A stretch of DNA of 64,000 bases from Sphagnum compactum (Eukaryota > Bryophyta > Sphagnopsida > Sphagnales): NCBI GenBank assembly GCA_965153455.1, contig OZ234495.1:6014001-6078000 (forward strand), written 5' to 3'. Of this stretch, positions 1 through 11,966 are shown in pieces. A model generated the notes under the pieces. It saw nothing but the letters and a program-made list of their open reading frames with translations, searched no databases and had not been told where the DNA came from. Each line of letters opens with the position of its first letter. Positions within the stretch are counted from its first letter, which is position 1. Made by a program: the position numbers and the translations under genes.

Positions 1-978
1 GAAATAAGTTTAATTAGCAATTGAAATCAAGAAAACTTCTTTCATTAATACTTTTAGCATTTCACCATGTTCACAGCTGCAACAATGAAAACAGTTAAAT
101 TTCTTTGGATATCTATCACCTTGGTCTTTTAAGGACCTTGTCACAACATGACAGTCTTTGCTTTGTAGTCTCAATTTAGGTTCAAATGTGCATCTAACAT
201 CATAAATACATTTGCACATGGAGCATCTCCCACGGTGCTCCTGTATTCAGTCACAAAATTTTCCCCTCCCCATCCATTCCACTGGAAAAAGCTCATAGTA
301 ATAAGTGAGACTATGAAAGTCTCACCACTTGGATCGATTTTAATGATTACCAATTGAAAATATTATTTTTTGTTTAATGCAATTTTTGTCACTACCCTTA
401 TCTAAGGCATACTTAAAAGCATTTTTGCCAATGGATTATATCATTAAAATGGATGAGGAATAGCCATATAGTAACATATCAACAACACTTCTCGTGTCTG
501 AAAGCAAAAGAAACACCTCTCAGCACATCTTTACAGCACTCCTGTTTTCATAGTGATTCCATTGACCTTAATTTGTGAACACATACAATGTCAGGAGATG
601 CATTACGGGGCTAAACACATGCACAAATGACACATTGTCCTGACAAAAACCAAAATTTGGTCATTATGGCAGCAATGCATTAGCAATGCTCTAAACTTGT
701 TGGGCATTTTTCCCTCTTTGATCCCTCATCCTGTGTCCTAGGCATATTGTTATGTACAGCATTCCTCCTTACCATTAGAACAAACCACTATAGCAAAGAC
801 TTGATGAACCACAGCCCCCCCCCCCACAAAAAAATTCCTCAATGAATCTCCATGATGAGGAGCTTGAATGTAAGCCCATAGTCTTTGTGGATCGAAATGA
901 GAGAAGAAAGTTACCATTGATTCCAATGCAAGATTGTTTTTACAAGGCACATATGAGCTTTACCAGAGATATCTGCAT
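1..978. other. 3' flank of the VAN3-binding-like gene, no gene seen
   Basis: No supported exon was found here. Since the neighbouring gene is read on the minus strand, its 3' UTR should lie in the right part of this stretch. An 11-base C run sits at 815-825. At 221-240 there is an isolated copy of the GAGCATCTCC...GGTGCTC terminus that also bounds the MITE at 23112-23541, so a transposon fragment is present. Confidence 0.5.
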
Positions 979-3900
979 CTAGAGAGTCCGTTTATGAGCC
1001 AGATGTGGAGACAAGTGTACCATATCACCCTCTGAAGTCCCATAGGCAAACCTTGAACATCGTTGCTGATGTCGATCTGGCATATAGAGAAGACAAGCAA
1101 TTCCTGTTGTCCATAGCTGGTGCACAGCTGCATTCTTGCACTCAAACTCCATATCTCCACTACTAGTCTTAAGTGCAAAGTAGCGACACTTCTCACTGTT
1201 CTCCAGCAGATTTCTACCAGGCCAGGCTGGTATATCTGGATACACTTGTAGCAATGTACCTGCAGGAGGGAGCGTTTCTGAGTGTCTCTCACAAAACTAC
1301 AGCAGGAACTTTTTAGAAGTCTCAGTACCCTAAACCCTTGACCACTCTCAAGCAGAAGGATCCTACTGACATCTATCTTAAACATGCCTGGTGTGAATTG
1401 TAACAAACAGAAATCCTTCACAAAGGAGACATACTCTTCTTGTTTTTCTTATAAGCTCCTCCCATGTGCTTGCTTTGTACCTTCACTGTCACCTGACATG
1501 CCCCACCACCAGCAAGAGAGTGTTAAGAGAGTTCCCATACTCTGTCCATTCACTGACCCAGTGTCACCATACAATTTAATAAACTCATGTTGTAACATAT
1601 AGGGTACCCAAAGGGAACAAATCCTAACAACTTATCAACTAACTGCAAAAGCATTTGCAAGGACACTATCAAACAGGATGATCATCTATCATTTAGCATA
1701 ATCATGTCCACAAAGACAAGAACTCAACTGCATACTAGAGGACCCTCTTCCTCAAAACAAGAAGTCAAACTTCAGCCTGATACAAAAGTAAGGAACAGTC
1801 CTTCCAACCTGCCAGAGGTAGACTAAAACCAGCTCTTCTACCAATGTTTGTTTCCTTCCCAGAGCTACAGACTATTTCATTTAGGAACTTACCTAGAAGG
1901 TGTTTGAAAAATAAAATTCAACAATGACTGAACCCTATGGGACAAACACTTTGCTTCAGAGTGACGCTGAAACTAGGTTAATTCTTACTGCCTTTTCAAC
2001 CACTGTTGTACCCAGATGCACAGTGTGATTAGTGACAACCTACTGGAATCCACTGGGGGGAGGGGCACCGTAGGAGTGACATGATTTTTGATATTGCTGT
2101 TCTGGGATAGAGATGCTTGCACCCAGCAGTCAATGAAGTCTCATGAGTGTTGATCTGAATACTGTAGGGTTTCAAGAACAACAGCAAAGTTCCCCTTTAG
2201 GAGCAGCCCACATGAAACCAAGGAAATGGTGAAAGACTGTACCTGGCCTAGCTTGTTGACATATACAAACAAAACTCTCCACTGCAATTCTCCTGTTCAC
2301 TTCCAAACAGAGACTGCTGTCAGTCTCTTCATTTTCATGCACAATACTGACAGATTTAAAGAAACTGCCTGCACCCAGTTAACCAGACTTCCATACCAAA
2401 CTTCAATTAAAGATCTTGGAATGAGAGTCTTAACTCAAATGATACACAATAACCTATCCACCTTCTGAGATTCTTCTATTACCTTTCTTTGAACGCTTGA
2501 GAAACTCAGCACCCCGTGCAAGGTGCTCTTGACAGCTCATCTCTGCTTCAATATCATCCACCATCAGCTCTCCACTGAAGCTAATAGATTGACCATGTGA
2601 TCCCCGGTCATAAGGTGTCACTGCTGCAAGGCTCCGTGAGTCTTTGGTTGTCCTTGCCTTAAGGGTTGCTGCACCCCTTAGTGCTACATGCAAAGAAATT
2701 ATGAGTCATTCTGGCTGGGAAAAACAGGTTTTAAACTCTCAAAGTAGGCTTTCAAGAAAAAATATCATTGTATCCAGCATGGAAACCAAGCAAACTCAAC
2801 AAAATGATGGCTAGAGCGCTTGTGGATATAAAGCCACCTGTATAATAGCAGTATAAGGCGAAAAAGAAGTGAAGCCTAATTGATGGGGCACTCACCAGTG
2901 GCAGCTGAAGCTGTGAGGGTCATGATATCACCAGCAGTCCGCACGTTAACAGCAGAGCTAACAATAGCAGCCATGTGCTCACGATCTGCACCCATACTCT
3001 CTGCCACTTCCACACATTGAGCAGCAACCAAAGCAGCAGCCGAAGCAACTGCCATGGATATCTTAGAGGATGAGTCGTCTGATGAAGATGCTGCTGTGGC
3101 AGCAGTAACTGCAGCAATTGCTGATGCTACACCAGCAACTGTAACAGCTGCATGGACTTGTGCATTTTGAGAGCGATTTGCTTCTTTCCGCTTCTCTTTC
3201 AGGTCTTTGATCCAGCGTCCCATTGACTTCCCCCTTAATGGTGTCCGGACCATGCTGAAGCTTCTTTGGAACTACAAATTCCATTCAAACCCAAACAATA
3301 GTTTTATGAGACAAGAACAACACATGCTGTCTTGTAAACCTAGTTCTGGCATGAAGCCATATGCATACTTGCACATTGTTAGAAAGTTCAAAGCACTTGA
3401 GAGTGCTCAATAATGAATGCCCTCTAAGCTTGCAAAGTATCTCTGATGGTCCATCGGTGCCTCAGTAACCATGATCACCCATAATGGGCTGCTTTTCAAA
3501 TAGCAAGAGAAGCCCATTATGGGTGCCCCAGCAACCATTGGTGAAGGGGGTCAATCTGCTAGTCAGTGTGAACACTGGGCAAAAAGGTCTCGAGCTGTGT
3601 CTGCACAGGCAAGAAGAACTACACCCCAGAAGACCACCACTGGTAGGGTTTCATTGCTGGGAAATACTCAGAGGAGTAGATGTCTCTATGCACCATTTTA
3701 CAAATGGCTGTGGTCTCTTTGGCAACAGCTGCAGAGTTTTCATCAGCTCCTTTGGATGTGTATAATTTGCTTGCTTCTCAAACCTGAAACCAAAAATGTC
3801 GAGACAGAAGAAACAGAACAAAATGATTCCTCGTGTACACAGATGCAAGTTATATATACCTTATAGTCGTCTATGTGGCGAGGAGACCGTCGAGGGCTTG

Positions 3901-4635
3901 TTGACCCCAATATTGTTCCACTGCTGTGCGAATTCCTGTGTGAAGAAAATGGTGAAAGCTCCTGCCAGAAAAAAAACAGATACATGAGGAGGAGGAGAAG
4001 GAGGCCTCAACTGACTCAGCCAAAAAAGACGACCGATGATGATGACGGAACAACTGTCATGATGGTGATGGAGTTTTTGCTCTTCACCTATGTCCAGAGC
4101 CATCGACACAGATGATTTTGTCTGTTGTTGCTAATGCTGGATTGGGAAAGAGGAGAGTGGAGGGGAGACTTACAGCTCCAGGAGTCATGATGCGCTCCAT
4201 CACTAACTGAGAGGTCATAGAGGAGGCGAACGTGAAGGGTGCAGTTTCCAGAATAGGGTCATCCACCATAGAAGAATGATGGAAGGAGTGCTGCTGCAGC
4301 TGATCCCCTGCTGTTCCTGTAAGCTGAGATACAGGAGGAGGAGGAGCAAGAGCTCGAGCTATTTCTACAGACGAGATACTCCATGAGCGAGACAAAAACT
4401 CCATAGGCTCCTGAGGTGTTTCTGGAGCTGGATACGTGGGCATCAACATGGGGTAATCCTCGTCAATATTCTCCAGAAACGGCTGCTGCTGCGGCTGCGA
4501 GAAGCTATCTTTGGATCCAGCTCCAGGTTCCAACAACAGGTAGAGCTCTCTGTCTTGTTTCCCCTGCGCACCTGGAAGAATACCGGAATACAAACCGCGT
4601 GTGCTACTGCTGCTGCTTCTGCCCATACTTGCCAT
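979..4635 (-). CDS. VAN3-binding / FORKED-like protein (DUF828 + plant PH-like domain), 7 exons
   Basis: Exons read on the minus strand: 4635-4174, 3961-3860, 3271-2896, 2683-2483, 2292-2243, 1492-1435 and 1259-979. They total 1530 nt, or 509 residues plus stop, with consistent phases and GT-AG borders. Residues 77-88 ([12 protein letters not shown]) and about 134-151 are DUF828 signatures. Residues 155-188 are Ser-rich. [10 protein letters not shown] (206-215) is followed by NAQVHAAV and the Ala-rich core ending [20 protein letters not shown]. The C-terminal PH-like part starts KKGELQWRV, runs through VQSKHMGG and IPAWPGR (426-432), and ends near WTTGIACLL. Known members bind phosphoinositides and the ARF-GAP VAN3 at the trans-Golgi/endosomes and help place PIN1 during vein formation; that role is inferred for this copy. 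The C-terminus, about 30 residues past the PH-like domain, looks longer than usual. ATG codons at residues 1 and 4 are both possible starts. Confidence 0.9.
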
Positions 4636-5760
4636 TGTTGTTGTTGTTCCCTTCCCCTCCTCTTGCTAGATAGATAGATCGGTCACCAGAAATGCAAGTT
4701 TCCGAACTGAAGATCGACGATGATGATCTAGGTTTGCTTGCTTGTTACGCCATGCTCATGCTGGCTTACGTACCGCTTCTGTTCATGCTCTAAAAAACAA
4801 ATCCTCCTCATGTCGTCGTTCACAACTCTCATTGTTGAATCGGAAATCTTCTCCAAACACGGACCTCCTCCTCCTCCTCCTCCTCCTCTTCTGTCTTGGA
4901 AATACATGAGAAGAGAAGCGAGGAGTCCGACCTGCTGCAGTCCGTCTCTCCGCAATAAGAAAAAACAAAAGTAGAGAGGAACAGGTCCAGAAGGAAGAAT
5001 TATCAAGCACTTGAGTCTATGACTCGATTATATCCTCAAGAACTCGTCGGATTCGCGTCCTCTATGACAACGGAGTCGCAACGGAGAAAACAAAAACATC
5101 ATCATCATCTGCAGCTTGATACGATCCAATACGACCCTGCTTCCTACATTCTTCGGCGCTTCTTGGAGAGCATTTTTTTGCAGTTCCTGAACAGACAGTG
5201 GCACGGAAAGAAAGAGAGCACCGTAGTAGTATTCAGACCAGGAGGACGTCCTTCATAGGCAATCAGCACGGCTGAAGAAAAGGAAGAAACAAGATCTGTC
5301 TCCGACCTCCACGAAACCTTCAAGGCAAAGAGAGAAAAACAACAAAAGAACGAAGAACGAACGAACAAACAAACAAACGCGGATTCCCTCCACAAACAAT
5401 GCGGTCACAAAAAATGCGCAAAATCGTCAAAAGAAGAAGAACGACGACGACAAGAGTTCACAAAAAAAAGCAAGCAACAAAAAAAACTGAAAAAGAGCGA
5501 GCTCGAAAAATCCAGACAAAGAGACCAAGAAGCTGCAACGATGGTTTAAGAAAAAAAACTTATTACAATTCTTTCATAAAAACAAACAACAAGACTTCAA
5601 CAACAACAACAACAAGGCATTAGCAGATCTCGAGCATCGACAGACAAACTGCAAGAAAGCTGAATACAAATGACAAGAGCAACAAGTTGAAAGTTGATGC
5701 AAAAATAGGAACTCGAATATGTCATGGCGGGCGTAAATGACGCATCATCCAGACAAAGCG

Positions 5761-5795
<35 letters not shown>

Positions 5796-5935
5796 ACGAA
5801 CGAACGAAAGAAAAACACCCAACACACAAAAATATGCTCAAAATTACAAACAAATTGGGACACAACAAAAAAAAACTCACAAAACAAAACCAAAGTAGCC
5901 TAAGTTGGTGGCAAAAGTGTGTCAATTCTTTTTTC
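4636..5935. promoter_or_regulatory. 5' flank of the VAN3-binding-like gene, microsatellite-rich
   Basis: This stretch keeps a gene-like base composition and then gives way to AT-rich DNA near 5940. It should hold the minus-strand gene's 5' UTR and promoter. No TATA box could be fixed. On the plus strand it contains a CCT run at about 4863-4888 and a GAAA/GAAC microsatellite at about 5760-5807. The short ORFs here are low-complexity readings of these repeats and are not called. Confidence 0.4.
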
Positions 5936-6250
5936 TTGATTTAAAATGGAGTTTTGTAGCCAAATTTATTTTATTTTATTTTATTTTTGTCTTTTCTTCA
6001 TTAGCAAGAAGGTTGATTGATCCAATCTAGGCTATCTGGAACTCACAAATAACCCCTCCACTTTGCCGGGCTGGGCTTGGCTTGGCTTGGCTCGGGTCCG
6101 CCCCACCCCCCTCCCTCTCCTCTCTCCACCCAAAACATAATAAAGCCCTCGGCCGGATTTTTTAACACTACAAAGAGCGGGTTTATTACTCACTTGTGGA
6201 TGAACCTCAACTGAGTTAATATTTGGTTTCACCTTGGTCACCAATTCTGT

Positions 6251-6393
6251 AGGAAAATAGGTCTCATTCATAGGTAAATAGGTAGGAAAATAGGTCTCAT
6301 TCCTAGGTAAAAAGGTAGGAAAATAGGTCTCATTCCTAGGTAAAAAGGTAGGAAAATAGGTCTCATTCCTAGGTAAAAAGGTAGGAAAATAGG
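6251..6393. repeat. 33-bp tandem repeat, about 4.3 copies
   Basis: Copies start at 6251, 6284, 6317, 6350 and (partial) 6383. Each begins AGGAAAATAGGTCTCATTC. The exact 33-bp period makes a false open frame on the minus strand that repeats an 11-residue unit; it is not a gene. Confidence 0.9.
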
Positions 6394-6761
6394 TAACTAG
6401 TATGTAATTAAATGATTTATATACATACATATGTAAGGGCTGTTTTTATTACCTACCTACCAACAACTTACTTGTGGGTTGTTAGTAGGTAGGTTAAAAG
6501 AAAAAGCAAGTGAGGTAACCACCATGGTTATCTAGGGAACTGAACCCCCAACAGAAAACTGTTTCCATGATCACTTATCATTCATCCTTCATGGTGAACT
6601 GGTCCCCAGTTTTTGTGATTTCATTTCCTAGCTTTTGGACAAACCCAGATGGATCCATAATGGGGGGATGAAACTGGGACAAAGGATGAGATTGGGTATG
6701 AAACTAGGGAGGACTTTTTACAGATATAACTTTAATAAACAAGGCATGTGTTGTTACACTG

Positions 6762-7062
6762 TGACCTTGTTGCCATTTACATTAAAAAGAAGATTTTTGA
6801 AGAAAAAACTCCAAATATTTCACCATGCAAAAACTAGAATCTTCAAAGAAAACAAACCTCTAAAAGAAAACCAAATTCCTTCAAGATATTCTAACTCTAT
6901 AACTAAATCTCAAGTTTCAACACAAGCCAAAATAAATCACCTTTCAAAAATCCTCATTTAAAAATAGACCTTCTATTATTACCCTAGGGGCCAAAATCCA
7001 TCAAGCTACTATACTCTAGAATGAATCTAAACACCATATCCTTGCCTACCAAGGCAAGGCCA
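6762..7062 (+). mobile_element. GGCCTTGCC-type non-autonomous element, copy A
   Basis: About 300 bp, starting TGACCTTGTTGCC and ending GGCAAGGCCA. It shares its interior (TTTCACCATGCAAAAA, TCAAGTTTCAACACAAGCC, TAGGGGCCAAAATCC) with copies at 13176-13498 (same strand), 14826-15132 and 8865-9060 (opposite strand). It has no coding capacity. Confidence 0.8.
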
Positions 7063-8864
7063 ATTAACAACTAACAACATCTACTACTACTACTACTACT
7101 ACTATAGCCCTAGTGATGATTTGAACACCTACAGCTACATTGAATTTCCAATGAGTCTTTAGGCCCATTGGCTTGGTGTTTAGTGAATTTAAGGGAATTG
7201 ATAGTCTTAGCCATCCATGTGTATAGGTGTAGTACTACATTCATGTCTAGTGGATTGAAGTTTTCATTTTGGGTATCCTTTTGAGTTGAGTTGAGTTGAG
7301 TTATGTAGAGCACAAATTAAGTGTTAAATTTATTAGGTCCATCATAATCACATTAGTTATGCATAAGTACAATGTGGCTCCAAGGGGGGATGATGGGTGG
7401 GTATTTGTTTTAGTTAGTATTATTGTCCTTGCTTTAAACTTTCTGGGTCGAAGGCATATATAGGTATATGTATTCAGCTGGGCTGAGTAAAGCCCATGAT
7501 GGCCCAAAGCTTTACTTCCTTCCATAAAACCATTATATGGGGGGCACATGGACACCAAATCCAACCAACCCAACACAAGTGTTTTTCTTTTTTCTTTTTA
7601 AAAAAATTATTAAAAAAATTTAGGGTGTACTTTCACCCACTTTCCAACTTAGAAACTTTTCAAAGAGTCTTTTGCTAGAACATTATGCCAAGGTCAAACC
7701 CTAACTTTGTTATAAGTCGAAGTGTCATGATCACTAGGCTATTGGATTCAACGAAACCTAAACATTGTAATATAAACACTATAATATCAAAATATTAGAT
7801 TGGGACCTATTTGCACAATTATGGATAGGCCCCACGTTTTGAAAATTGCCTATTTCAATATGGTAATTTAACACCTATAAAGTCAATCACATACGACTGG
7901 ACAGATCAAATTGAAAAAAACAATGAACTGTCACAAACAAACAAGTCCTATTTCAAAAGATTGTTGAACTTTAATTTTGCCATAACCTTCGACATCATCA
8001 TCCTTATTATATTGGGTTTGACACAACCTATATATATTTTTTAAAATTATTGTGCAAAAATTAAGGGCCCAAAAACTTTTAATATTCTATTATTTGGACT
8101 ACCCAACCAATGTAACACCCAACTTCAATAACAGAAAAAACACCCTAAATTCAATGTTTTGTTTTTTTTAAAACACATTTTGAAAAACATATTATTGGTG
8201 AATGACTAGCAATTAAGTATTAACATTCTCACACTTACAACGCATTTTTATTTATTTATTTATCTACATTTTTATATTTTTTTTCTTCTTCCTTTGTTAT
8301 TTCTCTAGGATTGTGACATGAACCAAGAAAAACCAAGATTGTGACAAAATCTCTCTCTTTGTAATAGAAACTCTCTATTGTGTTTAATTTGTATATAATG
8401 ACTAAATTCTTGGTGATAAAAAAATTTCTAAACTTGACAAAAGAGTTTTTTTTTGTTTTTAAATTTAGAAAGGCCCACCATACAACTCAAGTAAAAGAAA
8501 AGCAACAAACACACAACCCATCTTCCTTTAACCTCTTTACCCTTGTTGTATTGTTGTCTATTGATGCTCGTGCTATTGTTGTCATTATCCTCCTCCTTTG
8601 CTCCAGAAAGTGGTCGCTCTCATATGTCCACTATGCTAAGAAATTTTTTACAATAGATTTACAATTAATGCCCTTAATGGAACTATAACTAGACTACCAA
8701 CAAGGCCTCTTTATACTGAAATGGAATTGGAACCCGTCTTTGTTGTTTCCTAAAAGCCCCCAACTATAATTTTTTTTTTTTTTTATCATTGCTTGTCCCT
8801 CTTTGTTTGTCGTTCTTTTTCTCTCTTTTTGCACAACACTAACTAATGAGTGCAGGGAAACAAT
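7063..8864. other. AT-rich intergenic DNA, no gene seen
   Basis: Contains (CTA)n at about 7081-7103, several poly-T runs and no credible exon. The longest ORF (about 100 codons near 8380-8688) is low-complexity and has no recognisable domain. Confidence 0.5.
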
Positions 8865-9060
8865 GACAAGGATATTGTGTTTAGATTCATTATAGGATAT
8901 AGTAGCTTTAAAGGAATTTGGCCCCTAGGTTAATAGGTCTATTTTTCTATGAGGATTTTTGAAAAATAATATTTTGGCTTGTGTTGAAACTTGAAATTAG
9001 TAATAGAGTTATGATATCTTGACGACAGTTAATCTCAATTTTAGTTTTTTTTTCAAAAAC
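8865..9060 (-). mobile_element. GGCCTTGCC-type element, copy B (truncated)
   Basis: The reverse-oriented interior matches copy D, for example GATATTGTGTTTAGATTCAT, GGCCCCTAGGTTAATAGG and GGCTTGTGTTGAAACTTG. Both terminal inverted repeats are missing or eroded. Confidence 0.7.
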
Positions 9061-9308
9061 ATATATTTTGGCATGCATTTTGTTAAATTGGGAACTCAAT
9101 TCTAGGTATGGTTATTTAAAAAATCCCACTTTTGACTATGGTTTTATATTTGAAAATTAAACCCAATTCCAATTCAATTCAAATTAATTGGATTAAAAAC
9201 TAAAAATCTAAACCACCAAAATGGGTGCCTAACCAACACTAGTGAATTCTAGTTGTGACATTTTGTACATGTAGGGTTAATAATGGGCAAGTCTCATTTA
9301 GTATATGA

Positions 9309-11963
9309 GAGCATTTCCAACCATCAATTAGCAAAATCGATTATACCTTAAAATTAACACTAATAAAGGGGTTGGTCGTCACTTATAAAAGTAGATCGAG
9401 AATGAAGTCCATTCATCCTTTGTCATCACGGCCTATTGTTAGAGAGGAAACCAATTTCTTTTGTCTTCTTGCAACACGGCCATCTCTACAAGCTCAACGT
9501 GACCTTATTTATAAGCTTGTTTGATCAAACTTGTTTTTTATTGCAACTTGTTACAATATCCCTTGCAAAGTGATTTCTTCAGTTCATTTCATCTTAACCT
9601 ATTATAACAATGTTGATCTTGTTGATTTCACCAAGTTCATCTTGTCTTAACTTGCTATAATAACTTACTATAACAACGATATTTTTGTTAGTGTTGCAAT
9701 TTGTTCCTTTGCAACACAATGATGCAAGAACAACAATAGCTAATCAATGGGATCATGCAAGTTCTTGAAATGAAACTTCGACTAATCTTGTGTTTGTTAC
9801 ATTATTATAGCAAGTACCAATTCTTTAATTGCAGGCAAGAAGGCAACAGAAAAGGTCCCTCCCATGTTGTAGACTAAATGTAAATTGAGAATGTGAAATC
9901 AAACCATCATAAAATTCTATCAAATTAATTCACAAATAATCCAATCTATGACGATCGTTTATATCCTCATCAATATTGAATGTGTTGCCCATTGTTCTTT
10001 TGAACCATGAAAAACATTTGTGCACATGATGATATTTTGTACAAAAGCTTGATGTGTGTGATGTTGTAAATTTGAATTCCATTCAAAAATGCACAAGTGC
10101 ATTACACATGCTTGCATATGGTCAAACTACCGATGCCTATGATGAATATTGTAGAATTGATGAATGCACGTCATTCACATCTTTCAAAAGTTTTGTCAAA
10201 ACAGTCATAGAAGTCTCTCATCTTGAATTCCTCTAACAACCGACACATATAAATATGAAAAAAAAATTAAAAAAATGAATGCATAAAATGGTTGGCCATG
10301 CATGTTTGCTTCACTAGATTGTATGCATTTGGAAAATTGTCTTGTTGTTTGGTAGGGATCATTCACAAACAAGGATAAGAACAAATCAATCATCCCAGAG
10401 GTAATAACTAATCCATTCTTGTGCATATAGAATGTGTATTTTGAGTTGTTAAAAAAACATTGATTTGAATGTTTTAAACAAAAGCCCTTTAATTCAAGAT
10501 TTTTTGGGGGCTACAAGTGCTAACCTTAATTTCATCATGAATAACAATGTGCATTTTCAATATTTGTTGTTGGTTATTTGGCATATATTTTCATGGGTTG
10601 TGTTTTGTATTCACAATCCATGAACTAAAAGGAAAAAAACATGGCTTGCATTATTCAAGGTTACAAGAAGCAACTCACAAAGGTGTTGTGGCTCACATAT
10701 GCATGCTACTATTTTTTTTTGGCCTTATTTTCTAGGTGTTGTGAATGACAAGGTCATTTGTACATTTTAGATGTGTCATAGTTAGTGGAGTTGGACCATC
10801 CACATGCACCAAACTTTTTGAGAAAAGACTCCCAAGTAGAGTCTTAACATGCTTCCTTTATTCCTCCTTTTCCATCCTACAAGGTGAATTGTTCTTCTAA
10901 AGGCTTTGCTTGTAACTTCTTGGATTCAGTTATGAATCAAAGTCCTCCGGGTATATTTTGGTGTTTTGTAATCAAAATGGCAAATCATGGCAAGACCTTA
11001 CTAATTGTGATTGTAGATGTGCTAATGGCATGCATCATACCATGATAATGGAAGATGAATAGGGCAATGTTTTGAAACCAATAGTTGAAGTGCCCAATGC
11101 CATTTAGATGAAGAGGGGTTTCACATTTGCAAAATATGTTGAAAGCATAAAATAAATTGAAAGCCAACAAGCATACTACAATCTAAGGAATGATTTGGTT
11201 GATCACCATTGAGCATTGAAAAGGCTCAACAATCTTTGCACTTTTCATTTTTACATATTTTTGCATTGCCTTGTTGTGTTTAACAAATTTTCCATTTTTT
11301 AAGCTATGCATGCTAACTTGCCAAATGTATGGTGTTCTATCATTTGTTTTTTCCCTAGTCTTTGTGATTGTTGAACTGCTTGGAACATGGGTGGAGGCTT
11401 TTACAAGGGTGGATCCTTTTGTTGTATAATTTGTTTGAGGTGTCATTAGGTTGTAATGTTTGAGTTTGAGGCATGTTCAAAGATTTGTAGGTCTTCTTTT
11501 CTTCAAGGATGGAAGTATTTGCAAACCTCATGGGACTATAACTGATCGTTGGGCATGGAAAATAAGGTCATCATACTATAGTCCCATATGATGAAGGTCT
11601 TCTCCAAAATGGCTAATGCCATAACCACGATGATGCGAACTTGGGCATTGATGGCTATTGCTTTCTACTTGCTTCATGTTGCAATGATCTTCTTTTGCCT
11701 TTTTGCAACCTTGTGGTCATTTTGAAGGTGGGGTTGTGGTGAGGGTGATGCTTGCAATGATGTCAGAATTTCAAGTTGGTGAGACCCGTGGATCAATCAC
11801 AAATGTGGAGGTCAAAACATTGTTTTTTGCTGGAGCTTGGATGTTTTGTAGTTCACATGTGCAACCACGAGGTGCAATCCTGACTTTTTTTCTTTTTTCT
11901 TTTTGCATTGTCACTTTATTTTGCCATTATCAAGGTTATTAATATACCCCGGTGGAGATGCTC
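9309..11963 (+). mobile_element. PIF/Harbinger-type DNA transposon, 2.65 kb, decayed
   Basis: The left end GAGCATTTCCAACC (9309) and the right end, read in reverse GAGCATCTCCACCG (11963), form an imperfect terminal inverted repeat. The flanking triplet is TGA on both sides (9306-9308 and 11964-11966), which fits a 3-bp target duplication. Termini of the GAGCATCTCC type and 3-bp duplications are typical of this superfamily. A degraded transposase lies inside on the plus strand. Confidence 0.75.
10054..11180 (+). pseudogene. Harbinger-type transposase (plant transposon nuclease family), broken
   Basis: The first open stretch (10054-10236) has the family's early signature in the form SALHMLAYGQTTDAYDEYCR, and its residues near 40-50 match the conserved Phe/Val-rich helix. 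After a stop, other frames keep pieces of the domain: an SIDCMH-like segment near 10310, TIHELKGKKHG...SRLQEAT at about 10608-10670, and the HNMI.EDE-like end near 11030-11060 (TMIMEDE). These are known landmarks of the Plant_tran/HARBI1 DDE nuclease. Several stops and frameshifts separate them, so the copy cannot make an active enzyme. Confidence 0.7.
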
Positions 11964-11966
11964 TGA

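Noticed and set aside
1860-1970. Candidate exon 6 of the VAN3-binding-like gene reading VTLKQS before a perfect GTAAGT donor
   Set aside because: It holds a stop in the needed frame. The exon at 1492-1435 ([12 protein letters not shown]) matches the family and the phases exactly.
4728-5010. Overlapping Gly- and Arg-rich ORFs upstream of the VAN3-binding-like gene
   Set aside because: They translate the (CCT)n run at 4863-4888 in different frames.
6032-6430. 132-codon minus-strand ORF with an 11-residue repeat
   Set aside because: It is a direct reading of the 33-bp tandem repeat. Since 33 is a multiple of 3, any frame stays open.
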